A stretch of 64,000 nucleotides of DNA from Bryobacterales bacterium. Lineage in GTDB: Bacteria; Acidobacteriota; Terriglobia; Bryobacterales; Bryobacteraceae. The stretch covers positions 124,001-188,000 of the forward strand of contig JAEUQC010000130.1 in NCBI GenBank assembly GCA_016789905.1, in the 5' to 3' direction. The translations under genes and the position numbers were made by a program. Below the pieces are notes generated by a model that had not been told where the DNA came from, searched no databases, and was given only the letters and a program-made list of their open reading frames with translations. The stretch's first letter is position 1. Every line of letters begins with the position of its first letter. Shown piece by piece: positions 26,132 to 34,765 of the stretch.

Positions 26132-27314
26132 GTTCCCATTTGGCGATGGCTTCGGTGTGTACTTCGTCCGGTCCATCAGCCAAGCGAAGCGTGCGTGCGT
26201 TTGCCCACATGGCGGCCAACTCAAAATCCTGGCTCACTCCCGCGCCCCCATGGGCTTGAATGGCACGGTCCAACACCTTCAAGGCAACGTTTGGCGCCAC
26301 CACTTTAATCATGGCGATCTCTGCGCGAGCGACCTTGTTGCCTACCGTGTCCATCATATAGGCGGCCTTCAGCGTCAGTAGCCGCGCCTGCTCCAGTTCC
26401 ATGCGCGATTGGGCGATATGCTCCCGGATTGTGCCCTGCTCAGCGATTGCTTTGCCAAACGCCGAACGTGCCTTGACGCGCCGGCACATCATCTCCAGTG
26501 CCCGCTCACCAACGCCGATCAGGCGCATGCAGTGGTGGATTCGCCCGGGGCCCAGCCTGCCCTGGGCGATTTCGAAGCCTCGCCCTTCGCCCAATAGGAG
26601 ATTGGAAACGGGAATCCGGACGTTTTCAAACGTGAGTTCTCCATGGCCATGCGGCGCGTGGTCGTACCCGAAAACAGTCAACATACGTTCCACTTTTACG
26701 CCGGCCGAATCCATTGGCACCAGAATCATGGATTGCTGTTTGTGCTTGGGTGCGGCGGGGTTCGTTTTGCCCATGAAAATGGCCACCCGGCAGCGCGGAT
26801 CGCCCGCGCCGGAAGTCCACCACTTGCGTCCGTTCAGGATGTATTCGTCGCCATCGCGCTGGATGGAGCTCTCGATGTTGGTGGCGTCCGAGGATGCTAC
26901 GCCAGGCTCCGTCATCGCAAAGCAGGAACGGATACTGCCGTCCAGGAGCGGACGCAGCCATCGCTCTTTGTGTTCCTCCGTGCCGTATCGTTCGATGACT
27001 TCCATGTTGCCCGTGTCGGGCGCGGAGCAGTTGAAGACTTCCGGGGCGAAGTGGACCCGGCCCATGATCTCGCAAAGTGGAGCGTATTCGAGATTCGTGA
27101 GGCCGGCGCCATGGGCACTCTCCGGCAGGAACAGGTTCCACAGGCCGGCGGCGCGCGCCTTTGGTTTCAGCTCCTCGATGATTGGAACGGGTTGCCACCG
27201 GCTGGCAGCCACCTGCTCATAGAAGAGTCTTTCGTTCGGGTAGATGTACTCGTCCATGAACGCCCGCAGGCGCCCCTGCAGGTCCCGCACCTTGGGCGTG
27301 AAATCGAAATGCAT
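26112..27314 (-). CDS. Acyl-CoA dehydrogenase, ACAD10/11-like
   Basis: This 400-residue FAD enzyme introduces a double bond in acyl-CoA. Seen in the sequence are CFAMTEPGVASSDATNI (the FAD/substrate loop TEP), WWTSGAGDPRC, RLGPGRIHHCMRLIGVGERAL, RSAFGKAIAEQ and the C-terminal IQAHGGAGVSQDF. The form of these motifs, especially HGGAGVSQDFELA, matches the ACAD10/11 branch. It is the last gene of an operon containing an APH-type kinase, which is fused to this kind of dehydrogenase in animal ACAD10/11. This suggests work on 4-hydroxyacyl-CoA (inference). ATG at 27314 follows the hydratase stop by 3 bp. Confidence 0.92.
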   Translation of the reverse strand: MHFDFTPKVRDLQGRLRAFMDEYIYPNERLFYEQVAASRWQPVPIIEELKPKARAAGLWNLFLPESAHGAGLTNLEYAPLCEIMGRVHFAPEVFNCSAPDTGNMEVIERYGTEEHKERWLRPLLDGSIRSCFAMTEPGVASSDATNIESSIQRDGDEYILNGRKWWTSGAGDPRCRVAIFMGKTNPAAPKHKQQSMILVPMDSAGVKVERMLTVFGYDHAPHGHGELTFENVRIPVSNLLLGEGRGFEIAQGRLGPGRIHHCMRLIGVGERALEMMCRRVKARSAFGKAIAEQGTIREHIAQSRMELEQARLLTLKAAYMMDTVGNKVARAEIAMIKVVAPNVALKVLDRAIQAHGGAGVSQDFELAAMWANARTLRLADGPDEVHTEAIAKWELNRSPA

Positions 27315-27317
27315 GGG

Positions 27318-28154
27318 TTATCTTCCAGTGAAATTTGGAGAGCGCTTTTCCAGGAAGTGGGCCACGCCTTCCTTGAAATCCTCGGAGGCCAGGCTGGCAA
27401 GCATTGCTTCTTCGGAGGCGAGCGTCGCTTCCTCCAGCGATTGGAACATTGCGTTATAGACCTGCTGTTTGATTACGGTCATCGACCTCGGGGAGGCGTT
27501 TCGGGCCAAATCCAGCGCGTAGCGGCGAACGGCCGGCATGAACTCCTCGTCCGGAATGACGCGGTTCACCAGGCCCATGCGAACCGCTTCGTCAGCGTCG
27601 ATGATCCTTGCCGATAGCAAGAGGTCCAGCGCGTGGGCATGGCCAATCAGGCGCGGCAGCATCCACGCCATGCCGTATTCAGCGATCAGGCCGCGCCGGG
27701 CGAAGGCGGTGCCGAACTTGGCCTCCGGCGATGCGAAACGAAGATCGCAGTAGAGCGTCAGAATAAGGCCGAGGCCGACAGCGTGGCCATTGATGGCGGC
27801 AATCACCGGCTTGGTGAGCGAAGGAAAGTAAGAGTATTTGCGCTGAAAATCGGGGCGGGCATTCGTGTTGCCGGTGGCGGGCGCGTGGTGGCCCAGCGCG
27901 TGGCCTGCGCCCTCGGGAATCGAACCGGCTCCGGCAATCGATTGCAGAAGCGACATATCCGCACCGGCGCAGAAGCCGCGTCCCGCCCCTGTGAGGATGA
28001 TGACCCGAGTCTCCGCGTCGGCCTCCGCTTGCGCAATAGCCGCCCGCACCTCGCTGTCCATTCTCGCCGTCCACGCGTTCAATTTTTCCGGGCGGTGCAG
28101 CGTAATGGTTGCGATGCGTTCAGACGTTTCAAAGAGGATTTCTGTGTAGCTCAT
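27318..28154 (-). CDS. Enoyl-CoA hydratase/isomerase family protein
   Basis: This crotonase-fold enzyme of 278 residues probably hydrates enoyl-CoA in beta-oxidation. The oxyanion-hole motif GAGRGFCAGADMSL and the second-site region FARRGLIAEYGMAWMLPRLIG, which keeps a catalytic-type glutamate, are both present. ATG at 28154 overlaps the phosphatase stop as ATGA, so I prefer it to the ATG 15 bp further upstream. It lies between a histidine phosphatase and the acyl-CoA dehydrogenase in one operon. Confidence 0.92.
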   Translation of the reverse strand: MSYTEILFETSERIATITLHRPEKLNAWTARMDSEVRAAIAQAEADAETRVIILTGAGRGFCAGADMSLLQSIAGAGSIPEGAGHALGHHAPATGNTNARPDFQRKYSYFPSLTKPVIAAINGHAVGLGLILTLYCDLRFASPEAKFGTAFARRGLIAEYGMAWMLPRLIGHAHALDLLLSARIIDADEAVRMGLVNRVIPDEEFMPAVRRYALDLARNASPRSMTVIKQQVYNAMFQSLEEATLASEEAMLASLASEDFKEGVAHFLEKRSPNFTGR

Positions 28155-28867
28155 CGGTGAGTCTTCCATTCGTCGCGGGTGAGATGAGGAACTTCGTTCA
28201 TGCTGAACAGCCGAACCTGCCCGCCGCGTACGCGCAGAACGGTGATGGAAGCATTATGCAGCACTCCGGCTATGCGCAGGGCGCGCGCGTCGTGAATGTC
28301 CAGGGCGCGCCCTGCCCAGATGGCCGTTGGAGTGGCAGAAGTGAAGACGGCGATGTTGGCATCGCCATCGGCAAGCGGCGCGGTGCCCACGCGATCCTGA
28401 AACGCCGTCCAGGATTCCCCATCGTAGGGGAAGCGTCCGTGCAGCCAGGCGTCGACGATCTTCATGTCGCAACTAGTCCACCGGCGATGAATCTCCGCCG
28501 TTTCGTCAGCGGCATCCGCGCGGGCCTGTTGGCGCTGGGTTTCGAACTCCGCCCGAAAGGCGGGATCTGCGGCACAGAGTTGCGGCGCCATTGCATGATA
28601 CACATGGTCGAGATCGAATTCGCGCCATGCTTCGTGAGTTTCGACGGCGGGAAACGGGCGGCCCGCTTCGCTGTAAGCCGAGGCCACTTCGGCCGCGGTC
28701 TGTTTCTGCCTCTCCATGCCGCCGCAATAGGCGGCGTCAAAGACCAGGCCCCGGGCTGCAAAGTACTCGCCAAGCAGTCGGGCCTGCCGCTGCCCAAGCG
28801 CGGAAAGCGTGTCGTAGTTTTGCCGGGTTCCGGCTTGGCCATGGCGGATCAGGTAGATTTGACTCAT
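28151..28867 (-). CDS. Histidine phosphatase family protein with altered second active-site region
   Basis: This 238-residue branch-1 histidine phosphatase has the phospho-accepting motif IYLIRHGQAG at residues 4-13, followed by LSALGQRQARLLGEYF and the GGMERQKQTA arginine region. Near residue 170 the usual second catalytic His (VSHGG) is replaced by VFTSATPTA. ATG at 28867 overlaps the kinase stop as ATGA. A much longer frame upstream has no family similarity. Its role beside a kinase that phosphorylates an acyl-CoA or small molecule might be to reverse or proofread that step, which is speculative. Confidence 0.88.
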   Translation of the reverse strand: MSQIYLIRHGQAGTRQNYDTLSALGQRQARLLGEYFAARGLVFDAAYCGGMERQKQTAAEVASAYSEAGRPFPAVETHEAWREFDLDHVYHAMAPQLCAADPAFRAEFETQRQQARADAADETAEIHRRWTSCDMKIVDAWLHGRFPYDGESWTAFQDRVGTAPLADGDANIAVFTSATPTAIWAGRALDIHDARALRIAGVLHNASITVLRVRGGQVRLFSMNEVPHLTRDEWKTHR

Positions 28868-29877
28868 GCGTGTCTCTGCGCGAGTTCGGCGGCCAGTAGC
28901 ACCAGTGCGTTGGCGCGATTCCCAAAGTCCTGGAACCGTTTGTCGGCAGTTTGGCCGCGGTGGTAGCGAAGATAAATTTGTTGCACGATAACGGCGAGCT
29001 TGAAGACGCCAAGCACCTCGAAATACCCGATTTTCCCAACGTCGTATCCGGTTATCCGTTCGTAGTGCTCCAGCAACCCGGTTCGGGAGAACCATCCCGG
29101 TTCCAGCGTAAGGGCCGGGATTCCCGCGGTCCGTACGTCCGGCCGATTTACCCAGCACCAATAGGCAAGCGTGAGTCCGAGGTCGGCCAGTGGGTCGCCG
29201 ATGGTTGCCATTTCCCAATCGAGAACGGCGGCCACGCGCCCGGGCGCCAGCATCACGTTATCCAGTTTGTAGTCGTTATGGACGATAGTGGCGCGCCCGC
29301 CCCGCGGCAAGTGATTTTCAAGCCACGCAACAACGTCTTCCATCAGCGGGAGTTCCTCCGTCTGCGCCCGCCGCCAACGGTCCGCCCATCCTCTCACTTG
29401 CCGTTCCACAAAGCCTTCGGGCCTGCCGATCGCAGCGACATCACCGGTCAACGGGACGGAATGGAGGCGGGCCAGGCTGTCAACGAAAAGCGCGCTGATT
29501 TCGGCTGGCGTGTCCGGCAGTTCAACTGGAATACTGTCACGAAGGATGTGGCCGCGCCGGCGCTCCATCAGGAAGAACGTGGAGCCGGTCACCTGCGGAT
29601 CTTCGCAAAGCCGGAACACCTTGGGCGCCTCCGGAAAGTGCGGGTGGACAGCGGAGAGTACGCGAAACTCGCGTGCCATATCATGCGCCTTCGGAGCAAT
29701 GGGCCCAAGCGGAGCGCGTCGAAGAACGTATTCTCCATCAGTGGTTCGAATCAGGTAGGTAAGGTTGGAATGGCCGCCGGGAAACTGCTCTACGGCGACA
29801 GGCGCCCCAATCCAGGCCGAGAGATTCGCCACGTTCAGTTCTTCGCCTTGGCGGACGGCGGCTGTGTCCGAATGCAC
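28864..29877 (-). CDS. APH-type phosphotransferase (ACAD10/11- and LvaA-like kinase)
   Basis: This is a 337-residue protein-kinase-like small-molecule phosphotransferase. The phosphate-binding/lysine region runs GGHSNLTYLIRT to EYVLRRAPLG. The catalytic Brenner motif is IVHNDYKLDNVML, and the metal aspartate motif is VLDWEMATIGDPLADLG. This subfamily, adjacent or fused to acyl-CoA dehydrogenases, includes ACAD10/11 kinase domains and LvaA, which phosphorylate 4-hydroxyacyl-CoA. An antibiotic-resistance role is unlikely given the operon. The start is GTG at 29877; no ATG gives a complete domain. It follows the creatininase-like gene by 33 bp. Confidence 0.88.
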   Translation of the reverse strand: MHSDTAAVRQGEELNVANLSAWIGAPVAVEQFPGGHSNLTYLIRTTDGEYVLRRAPLGPIAPKAHDMAREFRVLSAVHPHFPEAPKVFRLCEDPQVTGSTFFLMERRRGHILRDSIPVELPDTPAEISALFVDSLARLHSVPLTGDVAAIGRPEGFVERQVRGWADRWRRAQTEELPLMEDVVAWLENHLPRGGRATIVHNDYKLDNVMLAPGRVAAVLDWEMATIGDPLADLGLTLAYWCWVNRPDVRTAGIPALTLEPGWFSRTGLLEHYERITGYDVGKIGYFEVLGVFKLAVIVQQIYLRYHRGQTADKRFQDFGNRANALVLLAAELAQRHA

Positions 29878-29910
29878 GATGTTAGTTTACCCGCGTTTCA
29901 CGGCGACGGC

Positions 29911-30810
29911 TCACCTTAAGCTCTTTCGAAACTTGGGAACAATGTACTCCTGCGTGTAACGGTCGTGCCGGCGTAATGCTTCCATCGCTTCTGCCATTCG
30001 CATCTTCTTGACGATCTCACGCAGTTGCTCAACGCCCGTTTTGGCCCACGCGGCCCGTTCGGCGGCGGTGGCCGGCAAGTCATTATCTCGGCCGTGGGAC
30101 ATCACATCGGGAACCCATGAGCCCAGCGTGAGACTGCCGGAAAAGCCCAGCTTGCCCAATGCAGCGAGCCCCTCGTTCTGGGGCACCGGCGCGGCCGGAC
30201 CTGACTCCTTTTGGCCGTAGTCACCCCGCAGCGGCAAGTCCTCAATGTGGCCGGCTATCGAGTGCGCCCCGTAGAGCGTCCGGCTGCGCTGGCCGGCGGT
30301 GAGTTGCAGGCGCGGAAGATAGGTGTCCATGTTGATGTATAGAATCGGGACCTGCGTTTCCTCGAAAAACTCGCGGACCATCGTTCCAACCGTGAGCGGT
30401 GCCGGGCCATGGCTGGCGGAGATGTACACCTGGCGGCGGAATCCCTGGCGGAGAAGTGAATGGGCGAGTTGCTTTAAAAACACGGTGCCCGCCTGCGGCG
30501 TGTTCGCGATCGAGGAAGGCGCGAGCGTAGTGGTTCCTGGGTACGACCACATCAGGCCAGGCATGTAGAGGCCGCCCGTTTCCTCGGCCATCAGTTTTGC
30601 ATAGGCCAGCGGCCAGGTGTAATCCCTGTTGCTCGGCTGGATGCCGTTGGTTTCCACGGCGCCCACTGGGACGAAAATGATATCCGTGTTCTTCAGCGCC
30701 TCAGCCACCTGGACCTGGCTGAGGCGGGTGAAGTCTCGGGTGTGAAGCGGGCGAACCTGTGCGGCGGTAATGAGGGAAAGCGTGAACAAAGCGATTAGGG
30801 CGAGCGGCAT
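29911..30810 (-). CDS. Exported creatininase-like protein with altered metal site
   Basis: This 299-residue creatininase-family amidohydrolase starts with a signal-peptide-like segment (MPLALIALFTLSLITAA). The family entry PxGxxExHG appears as PVGAVETNG (Glu about 53), with Asn where a metal-binding His is expected, then NRDYTWPLAYA. The second metal motif, normally around NGHxxN, reads SASHGPAPL. Some metal ligands therefore appear replaced, so activity may differ from known creatininases. ATG at 30810 lies only 16 bp from the divergent cytochrome gene start. It may be the first gene of the kinase/dehydrogenase operon. Confidence 0.78.
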   Translation of the reverse strand: MPLALIALFTLSLITAAQVRPLHTRDFTRLSQVQVAEALKNTDIIFVPVGAVETNGIQPSNRDYTWPLAYAKLMAEETGGLYMPGLMWSYPGTTTLAPSSIANTPQAGTVFLKQLAHSLLRQGFRRQVYISASHGPAPLTVGTMVREFFEETQVPILYINMDTYLPRLQLTAGQRSRTLYGAHSIAGHIEDLPLRGDYGQKESGPAAPVPQNEGLAALGKLGFSGSLTLGSWVPDVMSHGRDNDLPATAAERAAWAKTGVEQLREIVKKMRMAEAMEALRRHDRYTQEYIVPKFRKSLR

Positions 30811-30826
30811 GGGTGGACACTATGAT

Positions 30827-33349
30827 ATGAAATTGGGGATGCGGTCGTATTGGCTACTTTTGTGCGTGTTGTGTGTCCACGCGCAGCGTGCTCCTCTTTT
30901 CAAGGACGAGATTCTGCCGGTGCTCGAGAAGAGTTGTACCAAGTGTCATGGCCCGCAACAAAAGATGGGCGGGCTGGACCTGAGCACCTTCACGGGCGTG
31001 ATGAAGGGAGGCGCGAGCGGCCCCGCCATTGCACCCGGGAAACCCGGCCGAAGCCTGCTGTGGACGATGATTGAGTCCAACAAGATGCCGATGGGCGGTG
31101 CGCTGACGGCGGCGCAGAAACAGTTGATCAAGACCTATATTGAACAGGGTCGCTTTCCGGCAGGGGAGACAGATTCGGAGCGGGCGGCGAAAGACGCCAA
31201 GCGCATAACGCCAGAGGCCCGGCAGTGGTGGTCTTTTGTGGCGCCGGTAAAGCCGGCGCTGCCGGAGGTGAAGGGAACGGCGCGGACGGACATTGACCGG
31301 TTTGTGCTGGCGAAATTGGAAGAGAAGGGATGGCGCATGCAGCCGGAGGCGGACCGCGTCGCGCTGCTGCGGCGGGCTTATTTCGGGTTAATCGGTCTGC
31401 CGCCTACTCCCGCTGAGGCCAAGCAATTCCTGGAAGATACAACGGCGGGTGCATACGAAAAACTGGTGGACCGGCTGCTCGCCTCTCCCCGCTATGGCGA
31501 GCATTGGGGGCGCCATTGGCTGGACATCGCGGGCTACTCCGATACGCGTGGAGATGCCGGGGATTCGGAACGGGAAGTGTCGTGGAAATATCGCGACTAT
31601 GTGATTCAGGCGTTCAACAAGAACAAGCCGATCAATCGCTTCCTGCTGGAGCAGTTTGCCGGAGACCAATTGGTGAACTACAAGCACAACGCGGTGCCAA
31701 CGCCGGAACAAATCGAACCCCTAACCGCCACCGGCTTCTTAAGAACGACGGCCGATATCACCGACAACCAGACAATCTATGAAGTTGACAAGTACTTTGA
31801 CGCGCTGCAGAAAGCGATGGAGACCAGTCTGTCGTCCGTGCTGGGACTGTCCATCGGGTGCGCGCGCTGCCATGACCATAAGTTTGACCCTCTGTTGCAG
31901 CGCGACTATTATAAGTTGACTGCTGTCTACCAATCGGTTTGGGATCCGGAAAACTGGCTGGCCGGAAGTCTGAACTTCGGACCGTGGCCGAGCCGCATGG
32001 TGCTGGACATGGCACCGGACCAGCGTGAAGCGTGGATCAAGGATGTCACGAGCAGCGGCGCGAAACTGCTGCGGCGGAAAGATGACCTGCTGGAGGCGAC
32101 GTATCAGCGGTTCCGCGCGGAGTTGAAGGCGGGCAGGGAAATGCCAGCCGAGCGCCGGGCACAGATCCGGCAGGCGATTGAAAACGATCCAGACCTGGAA
32201 GTGGACCGGAACGCGCCACGGGACGGCATCAGCGATGAGGAACTGGAAAAACGCTTTCCGGAGTTCGCGGGCTGGAAGGCGGAGATCGTCACGCTGCGCG
32301 CGAACCGGCGCAAGAAGCAATCGGCGATTGATCCCAACTACATTGAAGCCGCCTGGGACGTGTCGAAGACCCCGTCGCCGACCTACATTTTGCAGCGCGG
32401 GAACTACTTGTCCCCGGGCGCGGAAGTACAGCCCGGATTGCCCACGGTGCTCGATCATCCGGAGAAGCCGCTTGTGTTTCCCGATCCGCACGCGCATGCG
32501 GACTGGAACCACACCGGACGCAGGCTAACGCTTGCCAATTGGCTGGTATCGCGAGAAAACCCTCTTGTGGCCCGTGTGTTCGTGAACCGGGTATGGCAGT
32601 TTCATTTCGGCGAAGGACTCGTGCGCAGCGTCGACGATTTCGGGCGTCAGGGCGACAAGCCCACCCATCCGGAGTTATTGGACTGGCTGGCCGTCACGTT
32701 CCAGGAAAAGGGCTGGGATCTGCGGTGGCTAACCAAGCAAATTATGCTGTCGCAAGTGTACCGGCAGAATTCGGCGGAGGTGCCGGAGTATCTGGCCGCT
32801 GACCCATCGTCGAAACTGCTGTGGCGCAAGCCGCCGCTTCGGCTGGAGGCGGAGACAATTCGCGATTCGATGCTGCAGGTGAGCGGGTTGCTCCGGACCA
32901 AGATGTTCGGCCGCCAGGAGCCAATCAAGCGCGGACACGATGGGCAATGGCTGGAAGACGCCGAAAAGGGCGACGCAAACCGGCGCAGCCTATATCTGCA
33001 GCAGTCACGCACGCGGCCTGTGGCGTTCTTGCATGCCTTCGACGCGCCGACGATGACCGCCGATAACCAGACGCAGCGGTTCCGTTCGGCGCTGCCGTCC
33101 CAGTCCCTGGCGCTATTGAATAACCCGCTGCTGCTTCGCGCCACCAAGGCGTTCGCCAACCAATTACTGGAGCAGAGCAAGGGTGATATGGAACAAGCAT
33201 TGCGATTGGCGGTGAGCACAGCCTATACCCGCTCGCCCACGGACCGGGAACTTGCCATTGGGCGGCAAGCCGCCTCCGCCGGGCCCGAAGGGTTGCGGTT
33301 GTTTTTGCAGGCCCTGTTTGGGGCGAACGATTTTCTGTACAGCTATTGA
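30827..33349 (+). CDS. Planctomycete-type cytochrome C / DUF1549 / DUF1553 protein (copy 1)
   Basis: This is an 840-residue exported protein. After a signal peptide (WLLLCVLCVHAQ) it has an N-terminal PSCyt1-type haem site, SCTKCH at residues 36-41. A DUF1549 domain of about 140-350 includes RYGEHWGRHWLDIAGYSDT and a second CARCHDH motif. The C-terminal DUF1553 domain contains RVFVNRVWQFHFGEGLV. Such proteins pair with DUF1501 proteins and are abundant in Planctomycetes and Acidobacteria; their biochemical role is not established. ATG at 30827 avoids overlapping the divergent gene. The DUF1501 gene follows 12 bp downstream. Confidence 0.9.
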   Translation: MKLGMRSYWLLLCVLCVHAQRAPLFKDEILPVLEKSCTKCHGPQQKMGGLDLSTFTGVMKGGASGPAIAPGKPGRSLLWTMIESNKMPMGGALTAAQKQLIKTYIEQGRFPAGETDSERAAKDAKRITPEARQWWSFVAPVKPALPEVKGTARTDIDRFVLAKLEEKGWRMQPEADRVALLRRAYFGLIGLPPTPAEAKQFLEDTTAGAYEKLVDRLLASPRYGEHWGRHWLDIAGYSDTRGDAGDSEREVSWKYRDYVIQAFNKNKPINRFLLEQFAGDQLVNYKHNAVPTPEQIEPLTATGFLRTTADITDNQTIYEVDKYFDALQKAMETSLSSVLGLSIGCARCHDHKFDPLLQRDYYKLTAVYQSVWDPENWLAGSLNFGPWPSRMVLDMAPDQREAWIKDVTSSGAKLLRRKDDLLEATYQRFRAELKAGREMPAERRAQIRQAIENDPDLEVDRNAPRDGISDEELEKRFPEFAGWKAEIVTLRANRRKKQSAIDPNYIEAAWDVSKTPSPTYILQRGNYLSPGAEVQPGLPTVLDHPEKPLVFPDPHAHADWNHTGRRLTLANWLVSRENPLVARVFVNRVWQFHFGEGLVRSVDDFGRQGDKPTHPELLDWLAVTFQEKGWDLRWLTKQIMLSQVYRQNSAEVPEYLAADPSSKLLWRKPPLRLEAETIRDSMLQVSGLLRTKMFGRQEPIKRGHDGQWLEDAEKGDANRRSLYLQQSRTRPVAFLHAFDAPTMTADNQTQRFRSALPSQSLALLNNPLLLRATKAFANQLLEQSKGDMEQALRLAVSTAYTRSPTDRELAIGRQAASAGPEGLRLFLQALFGANDFLYSY

Positions 33350-33361
33350 GGAGATGACGCT

Positions 33362-34756
33362 ATGAAACGATTTCTATCCCGCCGGCAGGCACTGCAGGAA
33401 GCCGCTCTCGGTTTCGGTGGCTTGGCGCTGAATTCGATGATGGCGTTCGGCGCCGCGCCCCGGGCGTACGACCTGCGCGTGAAGAAGCCGCACTTTGCGC
33501 CGAAGGCCAAGAATGTCATCTTCATCTACGTTGGCGGGGGCCCCAGCACCATCGACATGTTCGACCCCAAGCCGGTGCTGAAGAAATACGATGGCCAGGC
33601 GGCGCCATTCGAAATCAAAGGGCGCGCGCTGAATGGGTCCCAGCAAGTAATGGCCAGCCCGTGGCCGTTTACCAAATGCGGGCAGAGCGGGCGCGAGATT
33701 TCGAATCTGTTGCCGCATTTTCAAAAGGTAGTGGACAAAGTATCCTTCGTGCGGTCGATGACCACGGACCGGATCGACCATTCGACGGCGCAATTCACTT
33801 TCGTCACCGGGCGTGGGTTCACGGGTTTCCCGAGTATCGGGGCGTGGGTGAACTACGCGCTAGGCTCTGAAAACCAGAACATGCCCGGCTATATTGCGCT
33901 CGGCGAGGGTGCAAGCATCGGAACCCGCGCGCACTCGGCGGCATGGCTGCCTCCGGTTTACAGCGGCACCGCCATGCGGGCCGACGCGCAAGCGCCGATC
34001 TACGACATCAAGCGCCCGGAAAGCATGACTGCCGAACAGCAGGTGAAACTGCTGGAGATGGTAAAAGCGCTGAACCGTGAGCAGAAGGCGCATCACCCGC
34101 TGGACCAAGACCTGGAGGCACGGATTGCCAACTACGAACTGGCCGCGCGGATGCAGGTGGAGGCGATGCGCGTGGCCGACCTGTCGGCCGAAACCGAAGA
34201 GACACGGAAGCTGTATGGGTGCGATGACAAGGCCTCCGGACAGTTTGGGAAGCACTGCCTGATGGCCCGCCGCCTGGTGGAAAGCGGCGTTCGATTCGTG
34301 CAGATCTATGGCGGCGGCGGCTGGGACACGCACAGCAGCATTGTTCCGCAGTTGCCTGGTTTGTGTCACTACATTGATCAGGGCATGTCAGCGCTGCTGG
34401 CCGATTTGGACCAGCGCGGCATGTTGAACGACACGTTGGTCGTTTGGAGCGGAGAATTCGGACGACTGCCGACCATTGAGGCGCGGACATCTTCGCCTGG
34501 CCGCGACCACAACCCATACGGTTTCAACATGTGGATGGCCGGCGCCGGTGTGAAACGCGGCTACGACTTAGGCGCGACCGATGAACTGGGCTACGCCGCC
34601 GTGCCGGAAGACCGCGTGGGCCACGCCGATATCCATGCGACCATTCAACATCTGTTGGGCCTGGACTACCAAAAGAACACGTTTTTCTATGAAGGCCGCG
34701 ACGAATCGTTGGTGGGTGTGACACCGGCGCGAGTATTGAAAGAGATTCTGGCGTAG
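33362..34756 (+). CDS. DUF1501 protein, Tat-exported, sulfatase-like fold (copy 1)
   Basis: This 464-residue DUF1501 protein is related to the alkaline phosphatase/sulfatase superfamily. A Tat-type signal, SRRQALQEAALGFGGLAL, is at residues 5-23. Core segments include FIYVGGGPSTIDMFDPKP, the SMTTDRIDHSTAQF region, LVVWSGEFGRLP and GRDHNPYGFNMWMAG. It is coupled to the upstream cytochrome/DUF1549 gene and followed by a Tat-exported isomerase 9 bp later. The three together look like one catabolic unit, substrate unknown. Confidence 0.92.
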   Translation: MKRFLSRRQALQEAALGFGGLALNSMMAFGAAPRAYDLRVKKPHFAPKAKNVIFIYVGGGPSTIDMFDPKPVLKKYDGQAAPFEIKGRALNGSQQVMASPWPFTKCGQSGREISNLLPHFQKVVDKVSFVRSMTTDRIDHSTAQFTFVTGRGFTGFPSIGAWVNYALGSENQNMPGYIALGEGASIGTRAHSAAWLPPVYSGTAMRADAQAPIYDIKRPESMTAEQQVKLLEMVKALNREQKAHHPLDQDLEARIANYELAARMQVEAMRVADLSAETEETRKLYGCDDKASGQFGKHCLMARRLVESGVRFVQIYGGGGWDTHSSIVPQLPGLCHYIDQGMSALLADLDQRGMLNDTLVVWSGEFGRLPTIEARTSSPGRDHNPYGFNMWMAGAGVKRGYDLGATDELGYAAVPEDRVGHADIHATIQHLLGLDYQKNTFFYEGRDESLVGVTPARVLKEILA

Positions 34757-34765
34757 GAGCATTGC

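Noticed and set aside
28868..29218. N-terminal extension of the histidine phosphatase frame
   Set aside because: It is Arg-rich sequence antagonistic to the kinase gene in another frame; the ATGA-coupled ATG at 28867 begins the real domain.
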